A stretch of DNA of 64,000 nucleotides, from the NCBI GenBank assembly GCA_018263005.1, contig JADFDH010000003.1, forward strand, positions 62,001 to 126,000. The letters are read 5' to 3'. The notes beneath the pieces were generated by a model. The model was not told the origin of the DNA. It saw nothing but the letters and a program-made list of their open reading frames with translations, and made no database searches. This document shows, one piece after another, positions 38,495-47,866 of this stretch (position 1 is its first letter; every line of letters begins with the position of its first letter). This DNA comes from Methanobacterium sp. Lineage in GTDB: Archaea; Methanobacteriota; Methanobacteria; Methanobacteriales; Methanobacteriaceae. Position numbers and translations under genes: made by a program.

Positions 38495-39364
38495 TCAATA
38501 TTCATTTAAGGAAATCTTATATCTGCATAATGGTTTGTTTAGACTGGCATCGGATATGGATTCGATATATCCATCGATATTGGTCCATCCCAGGGTTTGT
38601 TTGAGTATGGCCTGGCAGATCAAACAATAAACGATATTTTCATAGTTTTCCTCACACCACAGGCAGTTTTTCAGGGTAACGATCCATATATCCTCTTCTG
38701 AATATATGTCCACTTCAAAACCAAGGTTCAAGAAGAAGTTGTTGATCCAGGAGAGATAAACCTGTAATTTACCTGTCTCAGGAAGCTTATCAAACACTCC
38801 TTTATCATATCTGCCGGTTTCTCTGAGGAATTTGGGTTTCATGAATTTTTCAAATTTCTTATGGAAACTCCCCAGGAAAGTTCCCCTCTTATCTATTGAG
38901 AGATTGGCAGATAACTGTGGTATGATGCTCTGCATGAAAACCTGAACATCGCTTAAACTGTTCATAGCTGTGTCTTCAATTTCTTGCTTGGCCAGTTTAT
39001 AATTATTAAGAGATATTTCAATATTGCTCATTAATTCTCCTTCAGAAATAGGTTTAACCAGATAACCGGTGCCCTTCGTATTTTTAAGACGGTCCGGTTC
39101 AACAGATTCCAGTGCGGTTAGGTAAAGTACCGGTACATCCAGAAATTCCTTAATTTTCCTGGCGGCATCCACACCATCCATATCTCCCTGTAAAATAATA
39201 TCCATAAGTATTAAATCTGGTTTTAAGGTTATGGCCTCTTTAATAGCATCTTCACCACTATGGGCTATGGATAATACTTCATAATCTGATGATTCAACAA
39301 CATTACGTATCTCCATTGCCGTAATTGCTTCATCTTCTACAATAAGCACACCGGGTTTGCCCAT
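38495..39364 (-). CDS. Response regulator with methanogen-type output domain
   Basis: A 289-residue protein. Residues 1-118 are a receiver domain (GVLIVEDEAITAMEIRNVV, phospho-acceptor Asp in PDLILMDIIL, YLTAL, GYLVKPI). The C-terminal 165 residues are not a DNA-binding domain; they contain LKNCLWCEENYENIVYCLIC, a Cys-rich region like methanogen output domains (MetOD type) and related V4R-like folds. It may sense or transmit signals by protein contact. It has no adjacent kinase, although two HisKA_2 kinases lie in the window and could be partners. ATG at 39364 follows AGGTGATA. Confidence 0.82.
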   Translation of the reverse strand: MGKPGVLIVEDEAITAMEIRNVVESSDYEVLSIAHSGEDAIKEAITLKPDLILMDIILQGDMDGVDAARKIKEFLDVPVLYLTALESVEPDRLKNTKGTGYLVKPISEGELMSNIEISLNNYKLAKQEIEDTAMNSLSDVQVFMQSIIPQLSANLSIDKRGTFLGSFHKKFEKFMKPKFLRETGRYDKGVFDKLPETGKLQVYLSWINNFFLNLGFEVDIYSEEDIWIVTLKNCLWCEENYENIVYCLICQAILKQTLGWTNIDGYIESISDASLNKPLCRYKISLNEY

Positions 39365-39700
39365 TCTTATCACCTAATAATTATTCATGATGAATTACTG
39401 TAAATTTAGTTCTATAAGCCCTTGATAGTTTTATATTTATTAAACATTAACATTCTTTATTTCTGATTATATATATAATTTTTCAGAGTCAAAACAGAAC
39501 AAATTAAATTTATTTTAATAACAATAAAAAAAATAAATCTAATTTAATGCTCTCACCAGCCATGGACTTCAAAACGATAGGTTAATTAACATCTTAATAT
39601 AGAAAAGTTAATGGTGATGGGGTGATTGCGGAGTATCATTATACTTATAGAAGGAGTCAACTGGTCCGGGTGTAAAAGCCCATCACCACTTATTTTCCTA
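39365..39700. ncRNA. Intergenic region with a hairpin-bounded element (39613-39687)
   Basis: About 335 bases. GGTGATGGG at 39613-39621 pairs with CCCATCACC at 39679-39687, enclosing a 57-base insert with GGTCCGGGTGTAAAAGCC. It has tRNA length (75 bases) but no T-loop. It may be a small structured RNA or the 3' end of the methyltransferase transcript. Remaining bases are AT-rich. Confidence 0.3.
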
Positions 39701-40312
39701 TTATAAACTATCTGGTAGGATATACATATAGATCATATCATCTTCATCAGTCATGATAGGTTTCCATCCATTGAATGTCCAAAAAAAAGTAACTATTCGT
39801 GTTCCTGGTTTTAACTCTAATTCTAGTTTCTTTTTTAATTTATAGTTTGCTTTCTTGGATAAGAATAGGGTGACCACCGTTGCCTTACTAATATCTTTCC
39901 AGAAGAAATTACCCCATAAAATAGATGCCCTTCTCCCTTTTCCTGATAATAATAGCATCAATCTGGACCATATATATCTTATGGGATCTGCTTCTATTCC
40001 TACAGCTTCTGCATTAAACCCTCGAGCTGCTTCTATGACAATTCTTCCATCTCCTGATCCTAAATCATAGACTAAATCATCAGGTTTAACTTGGGCCATT
40101 TCGAGCATCTTAACCACCCTCTTTCTGGATGTGGGTTCAAAACCTGCTCCTATTATGTCGGACCAGATAACCCAAAGTAAAATGAATATCATGATACAGA
40201 TGGATGTAAGCAAAATGATAATGATCTGGTGATCTAAATACATGGAGAAGGCCTTCTTGTCTTTAAATTTTAACAGATAAATCCAAATAAAAACTTTCCT
40301 CTGAATTTCCAC
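39701..40312 (-). CDS. Membrane-anchored class I SAM methyltransferase (aKMT-like)
   Basis: Up to 203 residues; the true start may be the inner ATG at 40243. A membrane helix (about 28-50) is followed by a methyltransferase domain with the SAM motif VYDLGSGDGRIVIEAA, acidic VGIEADP at motif II, and late VTLFLSKKANYKLKKKLELEL and FFWTFNGWKPI. The layout resembles archaeal aKMT lysine methyltransferases (Dot1-like), with an added membrane anchor. A membrane-facing substrate is inference. Starts are uncertain because no strong ribosome site is present. Confidence 0.72.
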   Translation of the reverse strand: MEIQRKVFIWIYLLKFKDKKAFSMYLDHQIIIILLTSICIMIFILLWVIWSDIIGAGFEPTSRKRVVKMLEMAQVKPDDLVYDLGSGDGRIVIEAARGFNAEAVGIEADPIRYIWSRLMLLLSGKGRRASILWGNFFWKDISKATVVTLFLSKKANYKLKKKLELELKPGTRIVTFFWTFNGWKPIMTDEDDMIYMYILPDSL

Positions 40313-40796
40313 AAACAGTATTTTTATATTACTTCAAAGTAATAATTTTAGTTTCTAAATGATATTTTCGATGATTTATGATTGTAAACACTATCATTTA
40401 TTGTACGGTTGGATTATATGGTTATTTATGGTATAAACTCGTTATAATGTGATGATTATTGAAAATGGACGTGAATGTATGTTTATTTTTATTTCAATTC
40501 TTTATTACTATTCATTTATAATGTTAAGCATTATTTTAGATATGAATATAGAATGAATGGTTATTTTTAAGCTTTTTTATGATTAAAAAATATTCTATTT
40601 TTAAAAAGGAGAATGGAGAATACTTACTTATAGATCATCATTATGATAATCTCATAGTGAGTCTTAAATAGGTAAAAGAGCTCTAAGAACATCTTTTTTA
40701 ACCAAAAAAACCAAAAACTATATAAACTCATAAATTGATCAAAAAGTTATCCATAGATTCTGAAAAATGAATTTATAGGATTACGGAGGCGGTAAA
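40313..40796. promoter_or_regulatory. Long promoter region of the BPL_N/PMBR surface protein
   Basis: About 480 AT-rich bases with no gene. A clear archaeal promoter lies at 40711-40728: purine-rich CCAAAAA then ACTATATAAAC. The predicted start of transcription is near 40745, giving a leader of about 50 bases. GGAGGCGGT at 40785-40793 is the ribosome site. Confidence 0.6.
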
Positions 40797-43145
40797 ATTA
40801 ATAGAAAAATATTATTTACAGTGTTACTGCTATTGACTTTAACACTTCCCATGAATGCTGTTTCTGCAGCAACCATTAATCAAACAACAACTGATGATTC
40901 AGATCACTTCGATAAAGCAATTAGCTCAACAGAAACCGATTCATCAGATAATAACTATGAAAACACGACTACCAGTATCCAGACAAATACTACAACTACA
41001 GACACATCACTAACAAATACTACAAGATATGAAGGTACAGATACTGATTCTAACACCAGCAACTCCGGTTCTGAAATTGCAGCTGGATCTGCACTGGCAG
41101 CTGGAAGCACAACCATCATCAACATACTGATTTATAGTGGTACCTATGCTGCAAGTAGTTGTGTCAGTGGACTTAAAACTGCTTTATCCTATGCCAACAG
41201 CAACAACTTATTAAACGGCGTCCAATTCACCTACGGAACTTCCACAGTAATCAACGCAGCTACATTATCTGGATATGATGTTTTATACATGCCCGGGGGC
41301 AGCGGAGGATGGTATTACCTGAACTACGGTAATATCGATGGAACAGCCATCAAGAACTTCGTAGCCAATGGCGGAGGATATCTGGGTATTTGCGCTGGAG
41401 CATATGCAGCTGTAGCAAATGTAGATGGTTGGTACAGCGGATGGGGAATAGCACCCCATGTCAATGCTAAAGTAGTGAATTACGAAGGAACAACCAACAT
41501 GCAGATAACATCTGCTGGAGAGGACGTATTAGGCCGTAGCGGTACAGTATCCCTAGCTCATTACAACGGAGCTGCCATGTACGTTACCAGTGGTGCAGTT
41601 ATATTCGGAACTTACGCCGATGGTAAGACAGGTTACCAAGGATACGCTGATATAGTAGGGGACTACTATGGAAGCGGCAGAACAGTACTTATCGGATCCC
41701 ATCCCGAGCTAGCACCACAGTATCCTGATATACTGGCTAATCTGATAGCATGGGCTGCTAATGTCCAAGTATCAGATCCTGATCCAAACAGTGCGACATT
41801 AAGCCAGGTGGCCACAGCATCATCCAGTGTTAAAAGCTTTTATGAAACCAACAAGAGACTACCAAACTATGTAACTATCAATAATAACCAAATAACAATG
41901 CCCCAATTCCTATACTTATTAGCAACAGGAACTAATCAAGCATACAGCGGTTCAACAGCAGCAATAACCATCAAAAATGTTAATGAACCCACATCTTCCT
42001 CTGGAAGTAACACCGCAGGCAGCATCTTAAAATCAGAGTTTGAATCCATTGCCCAGAACGTAATATCCTACATAAACACCAATAGCAAAGCACCAGGCTA
42101 TGTAAGCACATCACTGGGGAATATGAGTTATGAAAATGTAGTATACATGTTCAGTAAAATCATGACCTACTACCAAACCAACAACCGACTGCCCAATTTC
42201 GTTACCATGACTGCATCCTCAAGCACCACACCCACACCCGACCCCACACCAACCACAGTCACCATGGCCCAGATCGGATCAGCATCATCTACAGTTAAAA
42301 GTTACTATGAAAGTAACAAAGCATTACCCAGTTCAGTAACCATAGCCAGTCAATCAGTGACCATGTCTTCACTCTTGAATCTACTAACCACAGCAACCAT
42401 ACAGGCAAACAGCGGATCAACAGCAGCTATCACCTTGAAAAATGTTAATGAACCCACATCTTCCTCTGGAAGTAACACCGCAGGCAGCATCTTAAAATCA
42501 GAGTTTGAATCCATTGCCCAGAACGTAATATCCTACATAAACACCAATAGCAAAGCACCAGGCTATGTAAGCACATCACTGGGGAATATGAGTTATGAAA
42601 ATGTAGTATACATGTTCAGTAAAATCATGACCTACTACCAAACCAACAACCGACTGCCCAATTTCGTTACCATGACTGCATCCTCAAGCACCACACCCAC
42701 ACCCGACCCCACACCAACCACAGTCACCATGGCCCAGATCGGATCAGCATCATCTACAGTTAAAAGTTACTATGAAAGTAACAAAGCATTACCCAGTTCA
42801 GTAACCATAGCCAGTCAATCAGTGACCATGTCTTCACTCTTGAATCTACTAACCACAGCAACCATACAGGCAAACAGCGGATCAACAGCAGCTATCACCT
42901 TGAAAACAGTTGACGCAGCCACCAGTTACACAGGAAGCATTAAATCAGGTAATATTCAAAAATCAGAGTTTTTAAGCATTGCTCAGACTATACAGACTTA
43001 TATAAACACCAATGGCAAAGCACCTAACTATATTAGCACATCACTAGGAAATATGAACTTTGACAAAGCAGTATACATGTTCAGTAAAATAATGAACTAC
43101 TACAAAACAAACAGCAGACTACCAAACTACGTTTCAATAGCTTAA
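40797..43145 (+). CDS. Secreted BPL_N-like protein with pseudomurein-binding-type repeats
   Basis: About 782 residues. Start at ATT (40797) gives NRKILFTVLLLLTLTLPMNA, an ideal signal peptide three bases after GGAGGCGGTAAA; GTG at 40821 would remove the basic residues. A Thr/Ser-rich linker (about 30-105) precedes a class I amidotransferase-like domain with C199 (YLGICAGAYAA), H302 and E304 (GSHPELAP), the same triad as the anchored paralog at 14527. The rest is a chain of pseudomurein-binding-type repeats (YETNKRLPNYVTI, YINTNSKAPGYVSTSLGNMS, YYQTNNRLPNFVTM) separated by PTPDPTPTT linkers. They should hold it on the cell wall. Residues coded by 41973-42437 are repeated exactly by 42438-42902. 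Enzyme activity on wall peptides is inferred. Confidence 0.83.
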   Translation: MNRKILFTVLLLLTLTLPMNAVSAATINQTTTDDSDHFDKAISSTETDSSDNNYENTTTSIQTNTTTTDTSLTNTTRYEGTDTDSNTSNSGSEIAAGSALAAGSTTIINILIYSGTYAASSCVSGLKTALSYANSNNLLNGVQFTYGTSTVINAATLSGYDVLYMPGGSGGWYYLNYGNIDGTAIKNFVANGGGYLGICAGAYAAVANVDGWYSGWGIAPHVNAKVVNYEGTTNMQITSAGEDVLGRSGTVSLAHYNGAAMYVTSGAVIFGTYADGKTGYQGYADIVGDYYGSGRTVLIGSHPELAPQYPDILANLIAWAANVQVSDPDPNSATLSQVATASSSVKSFYETNKRLPNYVTINNNQITMPQFLYLLATGTNQAYSGSTAAITIKNVNEPTSSSGSNTAGSILKSEFESIAQNVISYINTNSKAPGYVSTSLGNMSYENVVYMFSKIMTYYQTNNRLPNFVTMTASSSTTPTPDPTPTTVTMAQIGSASSTVKSYYESNKALPSSVTIASQSVTMSSLLNLLTTATIQANSGSTAAITLKNVNEPTSSSGSNTAGSILKSEFESIAQNVISYINTNSKAPGYVSTSLGNMSYENVVYMFSKIMTYYQTNNRLPNFVTMTASSSTTPTPDPTPTTVTMAQIGSASSTVKSYYESNKALPSSVTIASQSVTMSSLLNLLTTATIQANSGSTAAITLKTVDAATSYTGSIKSGNIQKSEFLSIAQTIQTYINTNGKAPNYISTSLGNMNFDKAVYMFSKIMNYYKTNSRLPNYVSIA
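41973..42906 (+). repeat. 465-bp tandem duplication inside the pseudomurein-binding gene
   Basis: Two copies, 155 codons each, at 41973-42437 and 42438-42902, with identity running a few bases beyond. The encoded 155-residue units look identical by eye. This adds one set of wall-binding repeats. Confidence 0.85.
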
Positions 43146-43385
43146 AAGAAAGTAATGAAATTTAAAGTATAAAAAAATAATATACTTTCCTTTTTTTTTA
43201 TTTTAAACTTTAATTTTTTTATGTTATCCATTTATACAAGATCTAATTTTTTTTATAAACTCAAGATCTAATTATTATAATCAATTGATACTCAATATTC
43301 CTTTGAGCTTTAATTTTATTTGGAAAAATTTATGAGATGTAAATTTCAATAATTCTATTAACACATGGTTTACTGTTGATTATCA

Positions 43386-43553
43386 ATGACCCAGCATAAT
43401 AAAAAGGGAAAGGATAAGGAAGAATATGCGTTTAATCGTGATGGAGATTTCACAATTCACCCCCGTAAAATAAATGTGAAAAAAATTAAACGCAAAAAGA
43501 AACATGATGTTAAATCGGAGCTGGATATCACCAGATTAGATATGATACAATAA
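43386..43553 (+). CDS. Small basic protein (55 residues)
   Basis: ATG at 43386 to TAA at 43551-43553. The protein is highly charged (MTQHNKKGKDKEEYAFNRDG, then KKIKRKKKHDVKSELDITR). It lies 36 bases before a coiled-coil gene on the same strand. Composition is natural for a small archaeal protein, but no clear ribosome site is seen, so confidence is limited. Function unknown; nucleic acid or acidic surface binding would suit its charge. Confidence 0.5.
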   Translation: MTQHNKKGKDKEEYAFNRDGDFTIHPRKINVKKIKRKKKHDVKSELDITRLDMIQ

Positions 43554-43589
43554 TCCAGAACAATAAAATTTAGGTAAAAGTGGGATAAA

Positions 43590-43973
43590 ATGGGGAATCA
43601 AATCAAATTTTCAGCCGAATCAAGAGATAAATCCTCCACTGATGATGATACCGCATTGGAAATGGAGAATATTCAGTTAAAAAACACCAACAGAAAATTA
43701 ATATCCAAATTAGACCAGCAAAAACAGCTGAATAAGAAGTTAAAAGAGGAACTAGATTCTCTTAAAAGTAAGCAAGAATCAGATAATATTAATAAGCAGA
43801 AAAAAGAATTCCAATCCCTTAAAAATAAAAATACGGACTTGGAAAAATTATTATTACAATCCCATAAGGAAATAAAAAACTTAAAAAATGAAATAAAAAA
43901 AAATAAAAATGAAACTATCCCGGACTCAAAAAGCAGCAGCCCCTGGGATAAGATTAAAAAATTAAGAAGTTAA
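43590..43973 (+). CDS. Coiled-coil protein
   Basis: A 127-residue protein with a continuous coiled coil over about residues 20-105 (ENIQLKNTNRKLISKLDQQK, KKLKEELDSLKSK). The C terminus ends in SPWDKIKKLRS, a short amphipathic helix that might contact membrane or a partner. It follows the small basic protein gene and probably shares its transcript. No family recognised. Confidence 0.65.
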   Translation: MGNQIKFSAESRDKSSTDDDTALEMENIQLKNTNRKLISKLDQQKQLNKKLKEELDSLKSKQESDNINKQKKEFQSLKNKNTDLEKLLLQSHKEIKNLKNEIKKNKNETIPDSKSSSPWDKIKKLRS

Positions 43974-43987
43974 AAAAAGAAATGATT

Positions 43988-44383
43988 TTATCTTAATTCA
44001 TTGATACTCACAGAACCAGATATTTCAATGGAGTATCCTTTTTCAAATGCCATGGTAAGCTGTGTTCCCATTAGCAGATCATCCTGCCAGGTCATATATT
44101 CCATGAATTTATTTTCTTTAAGTTTAGCTATTCCCACGGATTTAAATTTACCGTTCTTTTCAGTTTTTCCTATTTTTATATTATTAGCTCTTATGCTTAA
44201 GCTGTAAGTTTCTTCTAATTCAAGGTTATCGGTATCTTCAAAGACTAAAATTATCTCCTGTAAATCGCTGCTTTTTTTAGGGCGTTTTTTCTTAGTTTCA
44301 AGGACTATTTCCCCTCTTGCTTTTTCCAGCTCTTTCCAGGTATCCTCAAACCATTCTTCATCTAATTCCAGGTCATCCAACAT
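43988..44383 (-). CDS. Hypothetical soluble protein
   Basis: A 131-residue protein with an acidic N terminus (MLDDLELDEEWFEDTWKELE), a short basic patch (KKKRPKK) and a predicted beta-rich C-terminal half. No family was recognised. An AAGGTGAT ribosome site precedes the ATG. It converges with the coiled-coil gene and is followed on its strand by nothing within 600 bases downstream. Confidence 0.65.
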   Translation of the reverse strand: MLDDLELDEEWFEDTWKELEKARGEIVLETKKKRPKKSSDLQEIILVFEDTDNLELEETYSLSIRANNIKIGKTEKNGKFKSVGIAKLKENKFMEYMTWQDDLLMGTQLTMAFEKGYSIEISGSVSINELR

Positions 44384-44493
44384 ATACCATCACCTTTCTG
44401 AATTAAATCCTTAAAGCAGTTTATAACATCTTAATACATCCTTGTTAATATATTTTTTCATTCTATGATATGTAAACTATAAGAATATCCTAG

Positions 44494-45048
44494 TTATACT
44501 ACCCTTGAAAAATTGAATATAATCTTACGAGAGAAAATACCTACAAATCCTCCGATCATACTGAAAACTGAGGGTATTAATAAATAAACTACACATAAAG
44601 CTGCAAAGAAGGCTATGTTCTCTGCCAGTACAGGATTGGTAAAATAGTTAGTTTTGATGTAATAAAAATAAAGAATCACCAATAATCCAGAGATAGTAGC
44701 TGCATAAAAGCCATTTGAGATACCTGACCGGATATTTCCACCTGCTATCAGTGCTCCTATCAATCCCGCCGCTGCCCATATTAAAAATGCAGTGATGTTG
44801 TTGTATAAAACGAAATTGGAAGAGTAGGGGTCTGCAGAGAAGATATAGTATGATGAAAGCATTATTAAAGCACCTACTACTACACCAACTATTCTTCTGA
44901 TGTTGATTTTATCCTGATAACTTTCCTCTTCAACATCCTCCACATAATTCAAATACCCTCCACAGCTGCATCTTTCAAAATCTTCGGGAGATTCACCCTC
45001 CTCCAGTTGATAATATCCAGCACATCTTTCACAGATCAGATAACCCAT
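44494..45048 (-). CDS. Zinc-ribbon membrane protein
   Basis: About 184 residues. The N-terminal zinc ribbon ([20 protein letters not shown], then RCSCGGYL) is a style common to Methanobacteriales and also seen in the protein at 52244. Four membrane helices follow, the glycine-rich ones at [15 protein letters not shown] and [15 protein letters not shown]. The inner ATG at 45048 is chosen as the family starts with MGYL. Function unknown. Confidence 0.75.
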   Translation of the reverse strand: MGYLICERCAGYYQLEEGESPEDFERCSCGGYLNYVEDVEEESYQDKINIRRIVGVVVGALIMLSSYYIFSADPYSSNFVLYNNITAFLIWAAAGLIGALIAGGNIRSGISNGFYAATISGLLVILYFYYIKTNYFTNPVLAENIAFFAALCVVYLLIPSVFSMIGGFVGIFSRKIIFNFSRVV

Positions 45049-45208
45049 AAAATCACTGTATAACAATTAGTTTTAATAGTATTTAAGAGGTTTTAATATT
45101 TAATTGTTAATATTATCAAGAATAAAATCTTATCTCACCCCTTCATAAAAATATGTAAAATAAATAAAAAACACAATTAATTTAAAAAAAATAGATAAAA
45201 AAAATGGG

Positions 45209-46018
45209 TTAGTACCCTTTTATCTTCTTCGCTTTGAAGGGAATATTTCCCAGGAGACCGTCGATGAATTTGGATATTAAACTTTCCTTGGGTACATCAG
45301 CTTGATAATATTCCTTATCCACCAGGTACGCGGCTAATTCCATGAAAATATTGGATATTTGAGATTCAGGTTCTTCTACTGTAAATGGTGTTCCGTATGC
45401 GAAGAAACTGATTAAATCATCATTTTCAGGTATTATAGTGATTATGGGTACTTCTAATATGGATTCGATCTCATCGGGTGTTAGGAATTCCTCATAATAC
45501 TGGTTACGATTAAGAACCACTCCCAATATGTCTATGTCCATTCTTTCAGCTATTAATTTTGTCTTCAGGGTATCTGTAATTGATGTTACTTCTGGTGTAG
45601 TGACCAGGATCATTTCATCTGCAGGGGACATAGCAGCCAGAGCATCTCGCTCTAAACCGGCTGGAGAATCAATTATTATTATATCCACATTTCCTATAAG
45701 ATCTTCAAAAACTTGTTCCATCCTGCTTCTTCTTACTTTTTTTAGGTTGGGTAATGATAGACCAGCAGGTACGATCTGAACCCCTCCGGGACCTTCATAT
45801 ATGGCATTGTAGATATTATCCTTTCCTGAGAGAACATCCTGTAGGGTGGCTTTTTTACCTTCCAATCCTACAATAAGTTCCAGATTAGCCATTTTTATAT
45901 CCATATCCAAGATTAAAACATCTTCTTCAAGTAGGGCTAAAGCAATGCCTAAATTTGCGGCAACTGTTGTTTTTCCTACTCCTCCTTTTCCAGAAGCAAT
46001 GGCGATTACTCTTGTCAT
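45209..46018 (-). CDS. minD: MinD/ParA family ATPase
   Basis: A 269-residue P-loop ATPase with the deviant Walker A motif SGKGGVGKTTVAANLG, LDMDIKMANLELIVGLEG, the Walker B strand IIIIDSPAGLERDALAAMSP and VVLNRNQYYEEFL. These are typical MinD features, including the LPAGLSL-like region (VPAGLSLPNL). The C-terminal helix (ESLISKFIDGLLGNIPFKAK) is amphipathic and basic and may be a membrane-targeting end, shorter than in bacteria. Archaeal MinD homologs position envelope structures rather than FtsZ. No MinC or MinE is present. AT-rich DNA without genes lies upstream. Confidence 0.9.
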   Translation of the reverse strand: MTRVIAIASGKGGVGKTTVAANLGIALALLEEDVLILDMDIKMANLELIVGLEGKKATLQDVLSGKDNIYNAIYEGPGGVQIVPAGLSLPNLKKVRRSRMEQVFEDLIGNVDIIIIDSPAGLERDALAAMSPADEMILVTTPEVTSITDTLKTKLIAERMDIDILGVVLNRNQYYEEFLTPDEIESILEVPIITIIPENDDLISFFAYGTPFTVEEPESQISNIFMELAAYLVDKEYYQADVPKESLISKFIDGLLGNIPFKAKKIKGY

Positions 46019-46693
46019 TTGGACACCAAATTAATTTTTTTTATGTAATTTTAGTTATCAATCTAAATTTTTTTTTTAATTGGATCAAATTTTTAGATAA
46101 ACAATACTATTTTTTTATATATGATCTAAATTTTAGATAGCTATCATGGATTTTTTATTTCACATTAAAATAAAAATATTATAAATTTTTGTGAGATAAA
46201 TCCCTAACTTAAGATCAATGCTAGAATATTAATGAAATAGAGGAACATGGTAGTTGAGAATAATCAAATATTAATCATAAATTTTCAAACTAAAAAATAA
46301 TCAACAAATATGTTACATATCTCTGATTAGAAATATAACAAAACCAGGAAAATGCCACCAACAACTAAGATAAACAGATCATAAAAACCCAATTCATCAT
46401 AACTGTCAATACTCAGAAAAAGAAAAAACTCTCAATAAAAATTAAATTAAAAAAAAAATCCATTTTATATTACACACTAAACCTAATCCAATAATACTTA
46501 ATAACCGCTAATTCTCACTAAAACAATTCCACTAATACCTAATAAAATACTCAACTAATACCCAATTCCACTAATACCTAATAAAATACTCAACTAATAC
46601 CCAATTCCACTAATACCTAATAAACTAATCCACTAATACCCTGCTAAACTTTATCCGAATACTATTTCATATATTATCTGCTACACTACTCAT
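46019..46693. other. Long non-coding AT-rich stretch with tandem repeats
   Basis: About 675 bases. The minD promoter must lie here, with TATA candidates at 46110-46130. From 46525 to about 46640 a 39-bp unit repeats. No open frame above 61 codons on either strand looks coding. Confidence 0.5.
46525..46640. repeat. 39-bp tandem repeat, about 2.9 copies
   Basis: Units begin AATTCCACTAATACCTAATA at 46525, 46564 and 46603. The first two units are identical; the third diverges after its first 25 bases. No spacer sequences, so not a CRISPR. Confidence 0.75.
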
Positions 46694-47683
46694 TTATTTA
46701 ACATATTGCTTGACATTTTCTCGTATAATAGCGGAAGCTCCTAATTCTTTAATTCCTTTAAGCATTTCAGGAAATTTTGTCTTGGGAATTAAAACGTTAA
46801 CCTGGGAGAAGTTCCTTCCCTCTGCTATGGTAGGTTCGTCTGAGCAGAACCCTCCATTTTGAAGAAATTCCTTAACTTCTAAGGTGCCCTGGTTGGCTAT
46901 ATTGAATTTCACATCGAAATATTTCCGGGCCTTAACCGCTCCAAATAATTGTTCAAAAATCATCTCCGCCTTATCCCTCTTTTCACCTACGCATGAGGGA
47001 CCGGCATATAATCCTGCGCTGGACTCCATAATAGTCTCTAATATTTTAAGCCCCGCCTTCTTAAGACTACTGCCCGTCTGAGTATTATCCACAATCAGAT
47101 CAGCTCCTTTAGCAATATATACCTCGGTAGCTCCGTCTGAGTTGATTATCTGAACTTTCTTATTATCCCCATTGATAATACCTCTGACCTGGATTAAAGG
47201 AACACTATCAGCGAATACCTCCTGATATCCCTGGTTAGCTGTGATGTGCTCCCGGGTAAGGTTAGGATACTCAGTGAAACATAAAATAGGAGTTTTTCTA
47301 TCCTTATTGGCCCGAAAAAATTCGGTTAAAGAATGATAGGGTGCGCTGTTAGGTATGGCCACTACCAAACGTGTTTGACCATAATCCAGATCCCCTATTT
47401 TAACGATGGATCCTTCCTGATTACCCACTGACTCTTCACTAACCCAGTCCTCACCAATAATAGCAATATCTACCATCTCACGATTAAGCTCCACCGGAGC
47501 ACTCTGAGGCCTGGTTAGATATGCTTTAATCTCCGGATCATTGACTAAGTTAATTTCATAATCTTCCTGGCCCGGTTCGTATCCTTTAACATCATAACCA
47601 GCATCTACTAATAATTTATAAGTATTACCTCTATTTACATTATTTAAACTCCCCTTTGGGAGACCTAACACTATTCTTTCCAT
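46694..47683 (-). CDS. hisG: ATP phosphoribosyltransferase (histidine biosynthesis)
   Basis: About 329 residues. HisG catalyses the first step of histidine synthesis, joining ATP and PRPP. The opening [35 protein letters not shown], and the PRPP-binding stretch [20 protein letters not shown] are family features. A C-terminal regulatory-like domain (after about 235, with [20 protein letters not shown]) makes it the long form that can be inhibited by histidine and does not need HisZ. The inner ATG at 47683 is used; the TTG five codons earlier lies in the leader. No other his gene is near. Confidence 0.9.
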   Translation of the reverse strand: MERIVLGLPKGSLNNVNRGNTYKLLVDAGYDVKGYEPGQEDYEINLVNDPEIKAYLTRPQSAPVELNREMVDIAIIGEDWVSEESVGNQEGSIVKIGDLDYGQTRLVVAIPNSAPYHSLTEFFRANKDRKTPILCFTEYPNLTREHITANQGYQEVFADSVPLIQVRGIINGDNKKVQIINSDGATEVYIAKGADLIVDNTQTGSSLKKAGLKILETIMESSAGLYAGPSCVGEKRDKAEMIFEQLFGAVKARKYFDVKFNIANQGTLEVKEFLQNGGFCSDEPTIAEGRNFSQVNVLIPKTKFPEMLKGIKELGASAIIRENVKQYVK

Positions 47684-47866
47684 ATAAATAAGCAAATGAA
47701 AATGTGATATATATTTTTCTATTATACCAGAAAGACAATAGGTAAATAATCACATGCTGATATAAATATTATTCAAATAAAATCCCATAAGGGATTTAAA
47801 TTATACTGAGTAATGAACAAAAAGGAATGAAACTGATTTTAAATAATCAAAAGGGAGGTAAATGAA

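Noticed and set aside
39613..39687. Possible tRNA: 75 bases with a seven-base acceptor-like pair GGTGATG/CATCACC
   Set aside because: There is no GTTCRANTC T-loop, no D-arm pattern and no clear anticodon stem, so it does not fold as a tRNA.
43386..43973. Phage or plasmid partition pair (small basic protein plus coiled coil)
   Set aside because: No ParA-like partner at this spot and no mobile element signs; the minD-like gene is chromosomal in type.
46525..46640. Possible CRISPR (39-bp repeats)
   Set aside because: The units are contiguous and AT-rich with no spacers.
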